A stretch of DNA of 64,000 bases from an uncultured Eubacteriales bacterium (GTDB lineage: Bacteria; Bacillota; Clostridia; Oscillospirales; UBA644), in the NCBI GenBank assembly GCA_934438175.1, contig CAKSBH010000002.1, forward strand, positions 1 through 64,000, given 5' to 3'. The position numbers and the translations under genes were made by a program. The notes beneath the pieces are model-generated. The model was not told the DNA's origin. It searched no databases and worked only from the letters and a program-made list of their open reading frames with translations. This document shows positions 8,269 through 16,971 of the stretch, piece by piece. Every line of letters starts with the position of its first letter. Position 1 is the stretch's first letter.

Positions 8269-9012
8269 GTGAAGAAATCATTTCCGGACATCCGGGACTT
8301 TCTGCAGGGACTGGACGCCCTGTTTGCCAAAGAGGATTTTACAGCAGCGGGCGACTATCTGCGACAGGGACGCGATCTTGCCGAAAAAGCAAAAGACCGC
8401 GGAGCATTGCTTACGATTTTAAGCGAAATGATGGGCTATTACCGCCGTACAGGAGAGCGGGAACGCGGGCTGGAAGCCGTAGAAACCGGCTTCCGCCTGC
8501 TGGAGGAAACCGGACTTTCCCGGACGATAAGCGGCGGGACCGTGTGGCTCAACGGAGGAACGGCGCTCTGCGCGTTCGGCAAGCCGGACGAAGCGGAAGC
8601 CGCCTACCGGAATGCGGATTCGTGCTATGCCTCCCTGCCGGACGATCATCCGCTCCGGGCAGGGCTTCTCAACAACATATCTTCTCTTTATCTGGAGCAG
8701 GGGCGATGCGAGGAAGCCGTTGACGTTCTGAACCGAGCCCTTGTCATTTCACAGCGCAACGGAATCCGGGCGGAAACCGCGGTCATTTATGTCAATCTGG
8801 CGCAGGCATACGCGCAGAAAGACCCCACGGACGCGCGCATCTTTGATGCCATGGACCGTGCGTGGGATGTGTTGGAATCGGCAGAAATTCCAAGGGATGC
8901 CGCCTATGCGGAAACGGCACGGAAATGTGCCGGCGCCTTTGGATATTTCGGTTATTTTGTCGCAGAAAAGGAACTCCACGAAAGGGCGGATGCGCTGTAT
9001 GAAAGGGCTTGA
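8269..9012 (+). CDS. Tetratricopeptide-repeat protein
   Basis: The 247-residue protein is built of TPR-like helical hairpins (for example FGKPDEAEAAYRNADSCYASL and LEQGRCEEAVDVLNRALVIS), so it probably mediates protein contacts. It has no signal peptide. The start is GTG at 8269, ten bases after the upstream stop, with no strong ribosome site; translational coupling is likely. The last 14 bases overlap the DUF4037 gene, and the two products probably work together. Confidence 0.75.
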   Translation: MKKSFPDIRDFLQGLDALFAKEDFTAAGDYLRQGRDLAEKAKDRGALLTILSEMMGYYRRTGERERGLEAVETGFRLLEETGLSRTISGGTVWLNGGTALCAFGKPDEAEAAYRNADSCYASLPDDHPLRAGLLNNISSLYLEQGRCEEAVDVLNRALVISQRNGIRAETAVIYVNLAQAYAQKDPTDARIFDAMDRAWDVLESAEIPRDAAYAETARKCAGAFGYFGYFVAEKELHERADALYERA

Positions 9013-9922
9013 ACTTTCCCGCCGCTTTTTTGAAGAATTCGGCAAACCGTTGCTGCAGCAGATTCCCGGAGGAGATTCCGTTGCGGCGGGCCTTTGCGGG
9101 GAGGGGTCCGAATGTTTCGGCTTTGATGATTCCGTTTCGCGGGATCACGACTTCGGTCCCGCCTTCGACCTGCTGGTTCCGGATACCTTTGATCCGGATC
9201 TCCGCCGGCAACTGGAAGACGCTTACCGGCATCTCCCCTCCGAATTTGCAGGCATCGGCTATGCTTTGAGAACCCCTCAGGCAGCGGACCGTCACGGCGT
9301 ACACAGCGTAGGGGAATTCTTTGTCCGCTTTACAGGCAAACCGCGCGGACCGGAAACCTGGCAGGATTACCTCTATACGCCGGATTCCTTTTTCGCGGCG
9401 GCGACAAACGGAGAAATTTTTGCGACAGGAGACGGAACGGCAGAAGCCATCCGGACGCGGATCCGGACAGGGATGCCGGAGGATGTGCGCCGCAAGAAAA
9501 TTGCCACCCGGGCGTTTCGCATGGCACAGGCAGGACAATACAATTATACCCGCTGTCATGCGCACGGAGAAGATGCCGCAGCGGTTCTGGCAAAACAGGA
9601 GTTTGCACAGAACGGCTGCGAACTGATCTTTTTGCTGAACCGACGTTTTTCACCGTTTTATAAATGGATGTTCCGGGCAGCCCGGCAACTTCCCCTCTGC
9701 ACCGATGCCGTTCTGCGGCTGGAAACGCTTCTGGTCTCGGGCGAAGACCGACACACGCAGAATGCAAGGGACATTGAATTTATTTCCGCCGTCGTCATTG
9801 ACGAGCTTCGCAGGCAAAACCTGAGCAACAGCACCGCCGATTATCTGGAGCCCCACGCCCATGCCGTTGCCGCACAGATTCAGAACCCGGAAATTTCCGC
9901 ACTTCATCTTCTGGAGGGATGA
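8999..9922 (+). CDS. DUF4037 protein, nucleotidyltransferase-like
   Basis: The 307-residue protein carries the DUF4037 signature FGFDDSVSRDHDFGPAF, which contains Asp/His positions resembling a nucleotidyltransferase active site. Biochemical function is unknown. The frame is open further upstream inside the TPR gene, but ATG 8999 is chosen because AAAGGGCGGA precedes it and the family-like sequence starts there. It overlaps the TPR gene by 14 bases and is followed by the dGTPase gene. Confidence 0.75.
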   Translation: MKGLELSRRFFEEFGKPLLQQIPGGDSVAAGLCGEGSECFGFDDSVSRDHDFGPAFDLLVPDTFDPDLRRQLEDAYRHLPSEFAGIGYALRTPQAADRHGVHSVGEFFVRFTGKPRGPETWQDYLYTPDSFFAAATNGEIFATGDGTAEAIRTRIRTGMPEDVRRKKIATRAFRMAQAGQYNYTRCHAHGEDAAAVLAKQEFAQNGCELIFLLNRRFSPFYKWMFRAARQLPLCTDAVLRLETLLVSGEDRHTQNARDIEFISAVVIDELRRQNLSNSTADYLEPHAHAVAAQIQNPEISALHLLEG

Positions 9923-9927
9923 CCCGA

Positions 9928-11142
9928 ATGATTCAACACAACGCTTTCGCAACGGTTGCCGCGCGACCGGAGCATCCGGACTGGGAACGGCTGACCGAAC
10001 GCCGGACCCCGCTGTACCGGAGAGAGGACGACATCCGTAGCGATTTCGCGCGGGACTACACCCGTGTGCTGCACTGCCGTGCCTATCGCCGTCTGAAACA
10101 GAAAACGCAGGTGTTCTTCAACATCGACAACGACCACATCTGCACCCGCATGGAACACGTTCTTCACGTGGAATCCGTCAGCGGAACGATTGCAAAAACA
10201 CTGGGGCTGAATCCGGAACTGACGCAGGCGATTGCCACGGCACACGATCTCGGGCATGCCCCGTTCGCCCATCAGGGAGAGAGAATTCTGAACGATCTTT
10301 CGCTGAAATACACCGGGGAAACCTTCTGGCACGAACGAAACGGGCTTCACTTCGTGGATGACGTGGAACTTCTGGAGGACAACACCAACGTCATGCGGAA
10401 TCTCGACCTCACCTATGCCGTGAGAGACGGGATTATTTCCCATTGCGGAGAAATTGACGACAACGGGCTTCGTCCCCGCGGCGAATTCATTGACCTGCAG
10501 AAAGATTTTACGGCACCGGGCGAATATCAACCGATCACCTGGGAGGCGTGTGTGGTCAAAATTTCCGACAAGATCGCCTATGTGGGCAGGGATATTGAAG
10601 ACGCAAAGAAACTGGGGTTCCTTTCCCGCGAAGATATCCGCACACTGATGCGGATTGCCCGTGCCAACGATGAGGACGCCCTGAACACCACCATCATCAT
10701 CTACAATATGATCAGCGACATTTGCCGCAACAGCACGCCGGATACCGGCATCTGTCTGTCCGACCCGGGACAGGAACAGCTCAAACAGATCAAGGCGTTC
10801 AACTACGAGCACATCTACCGCAATAAGCGGCTTCTGGTTTTTCATGAATACGCACGGCTTGTGCTGACCAAGCTGTTTGAAACGCTTTACGAAGCGTATT
10901 GCGGCGCAAAAACGATTGACGAACTTGCCAAAATGGCACATATCTATCCGGAACTTGCCGGATCGTTCGGCGGTTGGCTGATGCGGTACTGTTCCTTTGC
11001 ACGCAGAAAGGAATACGGGAACCGCAAAATTTACGGAACACTGGAAACGGATAAAATTTACGCACGTGCCATTCTGGATTATATCTCCGGAATGACCGAC
11101 GGCTATGCCATCAAAATTTTCAACGAACTGATTTCGTATTGA
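9928..11142 (+). CDS. dgt: Deoxyguanosinetriphosphate triphosphohydrolase (dGTPase)
   Basis: Hydrolyses dGTP or other dNTPs to nucleoside and triphosphate. The 404-residue HD-domain protein shows RVLHCRAYRRLKQKTQVF, then RMEHVLHVESV with the first metal-binding His, and TAHDLGHAPFAHQGE with the HD pair, as in bacterial dGTPases. ATG 9928 is preferred over 9919 because GGAGGG lies nine bases before it and directly abuts 9919. In the cell it may tune dNTP pools. The operon context with DUF4037 and TPR proteins offers no clear functional clue. Confidence 0.93.
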   Translation: MIQHNAFATVAARPEHPDWERLTERRTPLYRREDDIRSDFARDYTRVLHCRAYRRLKQKTQVFFNIDNDHICTRMEHVLHVESVSGTIAKTLGLNPELTQAIATAHDLGHAPFAHQGERILNDLSLKYTGETFWHERNGLHFVDDVELLEDNTNVMRNLDLTYAVRDGIISHCGEIDDNGLRPRGEFIDLQKDFTAPGEYQPITWEACVVKISDKIAYVGRDIEDAKKLGFLSREDIRTLMRIARANDEDALNTTIIIYNMISDICRNSTPDTGICLSDPGQEQLKQIKAFNYEHIYRNKRLLVFHEYARLVLTKLFETLYEAYCGAKTIDELAKMAHIYPELAGSFGGWLMRYCSFARRKEYGNRKIYGTLETDKIYARAILDYISGMTDGYAIKIFNELISY

Positions 11143-11157
11143 AACGGGAGGACTCTT

Positions 11158-11916
11158 ATGAAAATCGCAGTAATCACCGGTGCGTCATCCGGGATGGGAA
11201 AAGAATTTGTACGCCAGCTGGAGGAGGCAGAACGTTTCGACGAAATCTGGCTGATCGCCCGCCGCAAGGACCGCATGGAAGAACTTGCCGGAGAACTTCA
11301 CACCAAAGCCCGCGTCATTCCGCTGGATCTGACCGACAGCAACAGCATCCGCAAATACGGCATTCTTCTGGATGCCGCCAAACCGGAGGTTGCGGTTCTG
11401 GTCAATGCCGCCGGGTTCGGGATCTTCCACAAATTTACCGACTGCAAGCCGGAAGACATCTACGGTATGATCGACCTGAACGACAAGGCACTGGTCGGCA
11501 TGACCTACACCTCCCTGCCGTATATGCGGGCAGGCGGCCGCATCATCAATCTGGCTTCGGCATCGGCGTTCCAGCCGGTTCCGTACATCAATGTGTACGC
11601 GGCGACCAAGGCGTTTGTTCTTTCGTTCTCCCGTGCGCTCAACGTGGAATTGCAGGATCGCGGCATCAGCGTCCTCGCCGTCTGCCCGTTCTGGACAAAA
11701 ACGGAATTTTTCGACCGCGCGCGCGATGACGATACCATCTCGTATTATTCACACTACTACACCGCCGAAGAAGTCGTGACCCGTGCGCTGGAGGATCTTG
11801 CCCGGGGGAAGGATGTGTCGGTCTGCGGCGCCGCCGTGCGCGGACAGCGGCTGCTGGTCAAGCTGCTTCCACACCGTACCGTGATGAAAATCTGGTGCAG
11901 GCAGCAAAAAAAATAA
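11158..11916 (+). CDS. Short-chain dehydrogenase/reductase
   Basis: The 252-residue protein is a classical SDR: cofactor loop TGASSGMG at residues 8-15, NAAG, an active-site Ser in NLASASAF, and YAATK with the catalytic Tyr and Lys. The cofactor loop does not settle NAD versus NADP, and the substrate is unknown. GGGAGG lies five bases before the ATG. It is the last gene of the operon that begins at 6507 and is followed by a terminator hairpin. Confidence 0.88.
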   Translation: MKIAVITGASSGMGKEFVRQLEEAERFDEIWLIARRKDRMEELAGELHTKARVIPLDLTDSNSIRKYGILLDAAKPEVAVLVNAAGFGIFHKFTDCKPEDIYGMIDLNDKALVGMTYTSLPYMRAGGRIINLASASAFQPVPYINVYAATKAFVLSFSRALNVELQDRGISVLAVCPFWTKTEFFDRARDDDTISYYSHYYTAEEVVTRALEDLARGKDVSVCGAAVRGQRLLVKLLPHRTVMKIWCRQQKK

Positions 11917-11990
11917 CCGGACAAGAACTTGTCCGACAAAAACAAGAGAATGTTCACACGTGTTCTCCGCGAAAAACCGGTTGAGCACTT

Positions 11991-12019
11991 ACCCGGAAGA
12001 ATCCTGTCTTCCGGGTTTT
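11991..12019 (+). terminator. Terminator after the SDR gene
   Basis: A ten-base-pair stem (ACCCGGAAGA with TCTTCCGGGT) around a six-base loop, followed by TTTG. Confidence 0.55.
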
Positions 12020-12183
12020 GTCCGTCTTCGGAGAATGGGCTTATCCCAATGCCGAAACAGAGTGATTCCATCACGAAGAATTTCCATGCCGCGGGTGGCG
12101 AAACGGTCAAGCCGCCTGCGGAAACATTTGAAAAAGTCCTGCACGTCCGTTTTGATTCCGCGTTCGCAGACGGTGCGCCCTCC

Positions 12184-12226
12184 AAAAAGATCCCGTCGTA
12201 GAACGACCTACGACGGGATCTTTTTT
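12184..12226. terminator. Strong bidirectional terminator
   Basis: A 13-base-pair stem (12189-12201 with 12208-12220, six-base loop) is preceded by AAAAA and followed by TTTTTT. It can stop rightward transcription from the SDR side and leftward transcription from the esterase gene. Confidence 0.8.
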
Positions 12227-12269
12227 GTTCTGTTCCGATGCCTGTGTTTTTCCGGAGAAGATTCACGCG

Positions 12270-13022
12270 TTACGTTCCCCCGTTTTCTTCTGTCAGAAAA
12301 TCGATCATCCCCGTAAACTGACTCTCCCAGAAATCGTAATCGTGCCCGCCGGAGGACTCCCGGTATTCATAAGAAAATCCCTTGTCTTCCATATGGCGGC
12401 GGAAGGCGAGATTGTCCGCGTACAGAAAATCTTCGGTTCCGCAGGCATGAAACACGCGGGGACGGACGCTCTGCGCCGCCAACCGATCAACCAAGGCAAA
12501 CGGATCGTCCTCCGAGCCGGGCAGTGTATGGCGATAATCCTCTCCCCAGATTCTTCGGGCATCCGTATCCCACCATTCCCCGTTCAGGCGGCGGACATCC
12601 ACCACGCCAGAAAGGATTCCCACCCCGGCATACTGCTCCGGACGGGAAAAGCCGAGACGCGCCGCTCCGTAGCCGCCCATGGAATAACCGGCAATCCACG
12701 TTTTTTCTCTCGGCGGATCCAGCCGGAACATTCCCCGCAGTTTCCGAGGAAGTTCTTCGGCAAGATAGGAAGCATACCGGGCTCCGTTTTTCATATCGCA
12801 ATAAAAGCCGCGTCCGCCATACGGAAGCACTGCCGCAAGATTCCGGGAGCCGATCGCCGGTTCCGCGCGCATCCGGGTAAACCATTTGCGCTGGTCGCAC
12901 CCCAACCCGTGCAGAAGATACAGAACGCCCGTCTCTTCATTTTTCCGTTCCGGCAAAAGAACAACAACGGGTGTCCACGTACCGAGTGATTCCGAATACA
13001 GCGAAAATTCCAACTGCGTCAT
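12270..13022 (-). CDS. Alpha/beta-hydrolase esterase (EstA / esterase D family)
   Basis: The 250-residue protein has the alpha/beta-hydrolase layout of tributyrin esterases and S-formylglutathione hydrolases: VLYLLHGLGCD near the N-terminus, the nucleophile elbow AGYSMGGYGA, an Asp in CGTEDFLY and the catalytic His in SSGGHDYDFW. It probably cleaves short acyl esters, possibly acetyl groups on carbohydrates. No signal peptide is seen. GGAGG lies five bases before the ATG. It is monocistronic with its own promoter and a shared terminator. Confidence 0.88.
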   Translation of the reverse strand: MTQLEFSLYSESLGTWTPVVVLLPERKNEETGVLYLLHGLGCDQRKWFTRMRAEPAIGSRNLAAVLPYGGRGFYCDMKNGARYASYLAEELPRKLRGMFRLDPPREKTWIAGYSMGGYGAARLGFSRPEQYAGVGILSGVVDVRRLNGEWWDTDARRIWGEDYRHTLPGSEDDPFALVDRLAAQSVRPRVFHACGTEDFLYADNLAFRRHMEDKGFSYEYRESSGGHDYDFWESQFTGMIDFLTEENGGT

Positions 13023-13054
13023 AAGTGCCTCCGCTTTTGTTTTTTTCTGGCTCT

Positions 13055-13083
13055 ACTATACCATGTTTTGTCGTTTTTTTCAA
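13055..13083 (-). promoter_or_regulatory. Esterase gene promoter
   Basis: Minus-strand TTGAAA (13078-13083) and TATAGT (13055-13060), 17-base spacer, back to back with the promoter at 13122-13150. Confidence 0.7.
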
Positions 13084-13121
13084 GCATTTCCGTAAAAATC
13101 CGCTTCCTCCCCCTCTCCCTG

Positions 13122-13150
13122 TTTACAATCCCGCAAAAATGTGCTATACT
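13122..13150 (+). promoter_or_regulatory. Promoter of the amidohydrolase pair
   Basis: TTTACA (13122-13127) and TATACT (13145-13150), 17-base spacer, with TGC immediately before the -10. Confidence 0.7.
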
Positions 13151-13183
13151 TTAATCGAAAATGTTTACAGGAGGCATCCGGAA

Positions 13184-13909
13184 ATGGATCTCTCAACCAT
13201 CCCGGCATGGGATCTTCATACCCGGCTGTCTGTTCATGAATCCGGCAGGGATCTTCCCCGCACGGACAATTCGGCGGAATGGTGGTTGAAAATGTGCCGG
13301 GAAGCCGGCATCTCCGTATCGTTCTGCGCTTCTTATGAAGCGGAAAACCGGGAGCTTCTGCACGTTGCCGAACAACACAAAAGCATGTTCGGCTGGATCT
13401 CCGTCAATCCGGATTGCCCGAAGACCTTTCCGGAAGCCGCAGAACAGCTGCGTCATCCGAAAGCCGTCGGCATAGAGGTCGCTTCGTTTGTACCTTCCCG
13501 AAAATCCGAGACCCTTTTCGGCTTTGCCGAAGAAACCGGAGCCGTACTCTGCCTTTCGGCAGACGGAAGAGGTACCCGCATCGGAGACCTTGCCAACCGG
13601 CATCCGTCCGTTCCCGTTCTTCTCAGCACCGACGTTCGCAACGGGTGTGAAGCGCTGCGTCGTTCCGCTCACGGCAACCTGTATCTTCTGTTCGGCGGTG
13701 ACGAACCCATTCTGAACCTTGTACTGGAGCGTCTGGTCGGGCGCTTCGGAAGTTCACATCTTTTGCTCGGCTCCGGCGGAACCGTCGCCCCCGGATACCT
13801 GCGGGGACGCGTGGAATATGCCCGGATTCCGGACGAAGACAAGATTCGGATTCTTCAAAGCAATGCGCGCCGGCTCTTTCCCTCAGCCGAAAAGGAGGTG
13901 AACCCATGA
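13184..13909 (+). CDS. Amidohydrolase-like protein lacking metal ligands
   Basis: The 241-residue protein aligns along its whole length with the next gene, which belongs to the amidohydrolase-2 family, but every expected metal-site motif is changed. HSH becomes HTR (DLHTR), KLHP becomes EVASF, QIHPE becomes CLSAD, the DVAHLG region becomes STDVRNG, and GSDTY becomes GSGGT. The fold-related C-terminus (GRVEYARIPDEDKIRIL) is kept. It is probably a non-catalytic paralog. AGGAGG lies eight bases before the ATG. It overlaps the next gene by ATGA, which suggests coupled synthesis and a shared complex. Confidence 0.75.
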   Translation: MDLSTIPAWDLHTRLSVHESGRDLPRTDNSAEWWLKMCREAGISVSFCASYEAENRELLHVAEQHKSMFGWISVNPDCPKTFPEAAEQLRHPKAVGIEVASFVPSRKSETLFGFAEETGAVLCLSADGRGTRIGDLANRHPSVPVLLSTDVRNGCEALRRSAHGNLYLLFGGDEPILNLVLERLVGRFGSSHLLLGSGGTVAPGYLRGRVEYARIPDEDKIRILQSNARRLFPSAEKEVNP

Positions 13910-14673
13910 CACACGCGGAACTCCGTGCCGTTCCGGCACTGGATATGCATTCGCATTTCAACCACGGGCACCCGCACGACAGCACAACGGACGAACGGTA
14001 TGCCTGTGACCTGGAGTTTATTCTGCAGGCGAACCGTCTTGCCAACGTGCAGATTACCGTATGTTCCACGTTTGCCTCGGTTCTGCACAGCCCGAGTGCA
14101 GCCGAAGAAAACGGCCTGCTGTTTGACCTCTGTCTTCAGATTCCGTCACTGTACCAATGGGTCGTAATCGACCCGCGGGAGCCGCACACGTTTGAGCAGG
14201 CGGAAGAAATGCTGGGCAAACGCAAATGCCTTGGCATCAAACTGCACCCGCCGTTGCACGGATACCGTACGGCGGAATACGGAGATCTTCTGTTTGGTTT
14301 TGCCGAAGAACACCGTGCCTTCGTGCAGATCCATCCGGAAGCCGAACCGGACATTTACCTGCCGTTTGCCGACCGTTATCCGCATATGATTCTGGACGTT
14401 GCCCATCTCGGCGGTGCCGGTTTTCTGCGGGCAATCCGGGAAGCGAAACACCGAAACATCTACAGCGACACCTCAGGCAGTGCCAGCCGGTTCAACCACA
14501 TCATCGAGGCGGCATGCGAATGCGGCTGCTCCGATCGGATTCTGTACGGCTCCGACACTTACGATGTGGGCTTTCAGCGCGGGCGGATTGAGTATGCCGT
14601 CATTTCCGAAGAAGACAAATTGCGGATTCTGCGCAACAACGCGTTGGGAATCTTTCCGCAGTTGAATTTATAA
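13906..14673 (+). CDS. Amidohydrolase-2 family metal-dependent hydrolase
   Basis: The 255-residue TIM-barrel protein has an apparently complete set of ligands: DMHSHFNHG near residue 13, GIKLHPPLHG, VQIHPEAE, LDVAHLGG and the final Asp in LYGSDTYDVG. Such enzymes act as hydrolases or decarboxylases on varied cytoplasmic substrates; the substrate here is unknown. It starts at an ATGA overlap with its pseudoenzyme-like paralog, with GGAGGTG upstream. The next gene is a glycolipid-type glycosyltransferase 28 bases downstream. Confidence 0.85.
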   Translation: MTHAELRAVPALDMHSHFNHGHPHDSTTDERYACDLEFILQANRLANVQITVCSTFASVLHSPSAAEENGLLFDLCLQIPSLYQWVVIDPREPHTFEQAEEMLGKRKCLGIKLHPPLHGYRTAEYGDLLFGFAEEHRAFVQIHPEAEPDIYLPFADRYPHMILDVAHLGGAGFLRAIREAKHRNIYSDTSGSASRFNHIIEAACECGCSDRILYGSDTYDVGFQRGRIEYAVISEEDKLRILRNNALGIFPQLNL

Positions 14674-14701
14674 TTCCTTTTTTGCGAAAGGAGATTTTTC
14701 C

Positions 14702-15847
14702 GTGAATCTTTTGATTTTATCCTGCAACACCGGCGAAGGACACAACTCCGCCGCGCGAGCCATCACACAGTACGCCGTTGGGCAGGGATCCTCCTGCGAA
14801 ACGAAAAACGCGCTTTCCTACTGGCCGGCGGGAACCGACAAAATCATCTGCGGAGGAATGGTCTTTCTGTACAAAAAAATGCCGGGGCTGTACGGAACGG
14901 GCTATCGGATCTCCGCAACCTCGTCTGTACAGAAGGGCAACCAGAACCAGGCCCGCATCCGGAAGGGAAAAAAGCCCGTTCTGGGGCTTCCCCTGACCGG
15001 GCTGGTCTCCTGCGGCAAACTGTACCAGGACCTTTGCAACGGGCATTACGATGCCGTTATCTGCGTGCACATTCTGGCGTCGCTGATGATGACGGAGATC
15101 CGCAAGAAGCATCCGGAAAACTGCCCGCCGTTCTATTTTGTGGAAACGGACTACACCTGTCACTGCGGCATCAACACCTCCGACGCCGATGCCATCTTCA
15201 TCCCGTCCTCCCGCCTTCAGGACGACTTTGCTTCCTACCACGTTGACCGCAAACGACTGGTCGCCACCGGCATTCCGGTTGCCGAAGCGTTTTACGAACA
15301 CACCGATCCCATCGAAGCCAAGCGTCAGCTCGGTTTGCCGGAAGACCGGCGCATGGTTCTTCTGATGTGCGGAAGCATGGGCTGCGGCCCGATGGAGCAG
15401 ATTGTCCGCACGGTTACGAAATCCCTGGCGGAAGACACCGTTCTGGTCGCCGTCTGCGGAAGGAATGAAGAACTGCTGCAAACACTGCAAAAAGATACGC
15501 CCGCGAATCTGTTTCCCGTCGGCTTTACCAAGCAGGTTCCGCTGTATATGGACGCCGCGGAAATGATCATCACAAAGGCGGGCGGGCTCAGCTCGACCGA
15601 AGCAGGAACCAAGCATCTCCCCATCGTGTTCATTAACGCCATCCCCGGACAGGAAACCAAAAACCGGGATTTCTTTGCTGCCAACGGCTGCGCCCGTTAT
15701 TGCGACAGTGCCGCCGATCTTTCCTCTGTCGTGACCGATCTTCTGGAAAACCCGGAAAAGCTGCAGAAGATGCGTGAAAATCTGAAGCAGAGATTCCGTC
15801 ACCGCTCGGCAGAAGAAATTTACGATTACATTGCCCAACACCGATAA
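14702..15847 (+). CDS. MGDG-synthase-type glycosyltransferase
   Basis: The 381-residue protein resembles MGDG synthases and bacterial diacylglycerol glucosyltransferases (UgtP), which move sugar from a UDP donor to diacylglycerol at the inner membrane face. It has the N-terminal segment LSCNTGEGHNSAARAI and a C-terminal GT-B donor site with ITKAGGLSSTEAG and FINAIPGQETKN. The start is GTG at 14702 with AAAGGAG upstream. A terminator follows at 15854. A role in glycolipid or lipoteichoic-anchor synthesis is likely. Confidence 0.85.
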   Translation: MNLLILSCNTGEGHNSAARAITQYAVGQGSSCETKNALSYWPAGTDKIICGGMVFLYKKMPGLYGTGYRISATSSVQKGNQNQARIRKGKKPVLGLPLTGLVSCGKLYQDLCNGHYDAVICVHILASLMMTEIRKKHPENCPPFYFVETDYTCHCGINTSDADAIFIPSSRLQDDFASYHVDRKRLVATGIPVAEAFYEHTDPIEAKRQLGLPEDRRMVLLMCGSMGCGPMEQIVRTVTKSLAEDTVLVAVCGRNEELLQTLQKDTPANLFPVGFTKQVPLYMDAAEMIITKAGGLSSTEAGTKHLPIVFINAIPGQETKNRDFFAANGCARYCDSAADLSSVVTDLLENPEKLQKMRENLKQRFRHRSAEEIYDYIAQHR

Positions 15848-15853
15848 CGGCTT

Positions 15854-15885
15854 ACGGGTATCGCCGCTGCGGTACCCGTTTTTTT
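15854..15885 (+). terminator. Terminator of the glycosyltransferase gene
   Basis: ACGGGTA (15854-15860) pairs with TACCCGT (15873-15879) and is followed by a run of T. The acyltransferase gene starts 28 bases later, so some read-through is probable. Confidence 0.65.
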
Positions 15886-15912
15886 ACCACAAACAAAAAA
15901 GGATGTGTTTTT

Positions 15913-16935
15913 TTGAACGCTTCCCTCATTTCCGCCTTGGACACTCTGAAGATTCTGTTTACCGGAATCGTGGTTCTGCACCATTCCTCGCTGAAGGACG
16001 GCGTGCTGATCCGCGGGTATCTTTGCGTGGAATTCTTTTTTTTCGTTTCCGGCTGGCTTCTGTGCCGGGATATCGAAAAAAACAATCCCCCCACCCTTCG
16101 CTGGCTCGGCAAACGGGTGCTCCGGCTCGCTCCGCACGCGTGGCTCTCGCTTGCCCTCATCCTGCTTGCCCAGCTGACGCTGGGCGTGATGAATCCCGGG
16201 CACAAGCCCTTGCTCCATGCCATCCCGGAAGCGTTGTTTCTGCAAAATGTCGGCATCTTTGACGGAGGGCTGAACTACCCGTGCTGGTATCTTTCCGTGC
16301 TGGTCTGGGGCGGACTGCTTGTCCGGGCTGCCCTGCACCTGCCGAAGAAGATTTTTGCCGCACTTGCCGTTCTGAACGCCGCCGGCTATTTTACGTTTGC
16401 CTTTTGCTCCGGCTCGTTTGAAAATTTCGGGACGGTTTACGGCATCTACATCCCGCTGTGGCGGGGAATCACCGCGCTTGCCGTCGGTGTCCTGCTGTGC
16501 CGGTGCCGGGAAACGCTGCGGGAAAGCGGCTTTTACCAAAAAGCAGTCTTGCCGATTACGATTGCAGAGATCCTTTTGACGGCAGCGACCGTTGCCTTGC
16601 TGTTTGCCCCGCGGAAGCTTTGGTATGATGCGCTGTTCTTATTGCTTCTTGTGCCGCTGTTGCTTTGCGCAGCAAGTCCGCAATCCCTGTTGAACCGCAT
16701 CGGCACCAGTCGCCCCGTCCGGTGGGGAACCGGGCTTTCCTACGCCGTATACCTCAACCACGCGCTGGTCATCGAACTGCTGCGCCGCTACGTCTACCCG
16801 CTGCGGGCATGGACCGTCGCCCAACAGATCCTTCTTCTCTTCACCGCCACCGTCTCCCTCTCCGCCGTCACCCAAGGGCTGATTACGCTCATCCCCCGTC
16901 TCCGGAAGAAAAAGAACAAACCCGAATGCGCATAA
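15913..16935 (+). CDS. Acyltransferase 3 family membrane protein
   Basis: The 340-residue protein is strongly hydrophobic, with about ten membrane segments, and belongs to the OafA-like acyltransferase-3 family. The family His pair appears in the first helix (IVVLHHSSL), followed by GYLCVEFFFFVSGWLL. Such proteins O-acylate surface polysaccharides or lipids. The start is TTG at 15913 with AAAGGATG upstream; no ATG is nearby. It lies just downstream of a glycolipid glycosyltransferase, suggesting cell-surface modification. Confidence 0.82.
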   Translation: MNASLISALDTLKILFTGIVVLHHSSLKDGVLIRGYLCVEFFFFVSGWLLCRDIEKNNPPTLRWLGKRVLRLAPHAWLSLALILLAQLTLGVMNPGHKPLLHAIPEALFLQNVGIFDGGLNYPCWYLSVLVWGGLLVRAALHLPKKIFAALAVLNAAGYFTFAFCSGSFENFGTVYGIYIPLWRGITALAVGVLLCRCRETLRESGFYQKAVLPITIAEILLTAATVALLFAPRKLWYDALFLLLLVPLLLCAASPQSLLNRIGTSRPVRWGTGLSYAVYLNHALVIELLRRYVYPLRAWTVAQQILLLFTATVSLSAVTQGLITLIPRLRKKKNKPECA

Positions 16936-16970
16936 AGAAGCGGAAGCCCTGCGGCTTCCGCTTCTTCTTT
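16935..16970. terminator. Bidirectional hairpin, left copy of a 32-bp inverted repeat
   Basis: A 14-base-pair stem (16935-16948 with 16953-16966, loop CTGC) terminates the acyltransferase gene. Its exact reverse complement (loop GCAG) is at 21344-21375, on the other side of the surface-protein cassette. Confidence 0.75.
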
Positions 16971-16971
16971 C

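Larger units (their letters stand above)
11917..12269. other. Intergenic region with three palindromes, no supported gene
   Basis: It holds a palindrome CGGACAAGAACTTGTCCG just after the SDR stop, a terminator at 11991-12019 and a strong bidirectional terminator at 12184-12226. Between the terminators a minus-strand frame is open for about 65 residues (ending GRQDSSG at a TAA near 11990), but it has no start or recognised family. A small RNA or gene remnant is possible. Confidence 0.4.

Noticed and set aside
11960..12316. 118-codon basic plus-strand open frame
   Set aside because: It crosses a strong terminator and the 3' end of the esterase gene and has no ribosome site or recognisable family.
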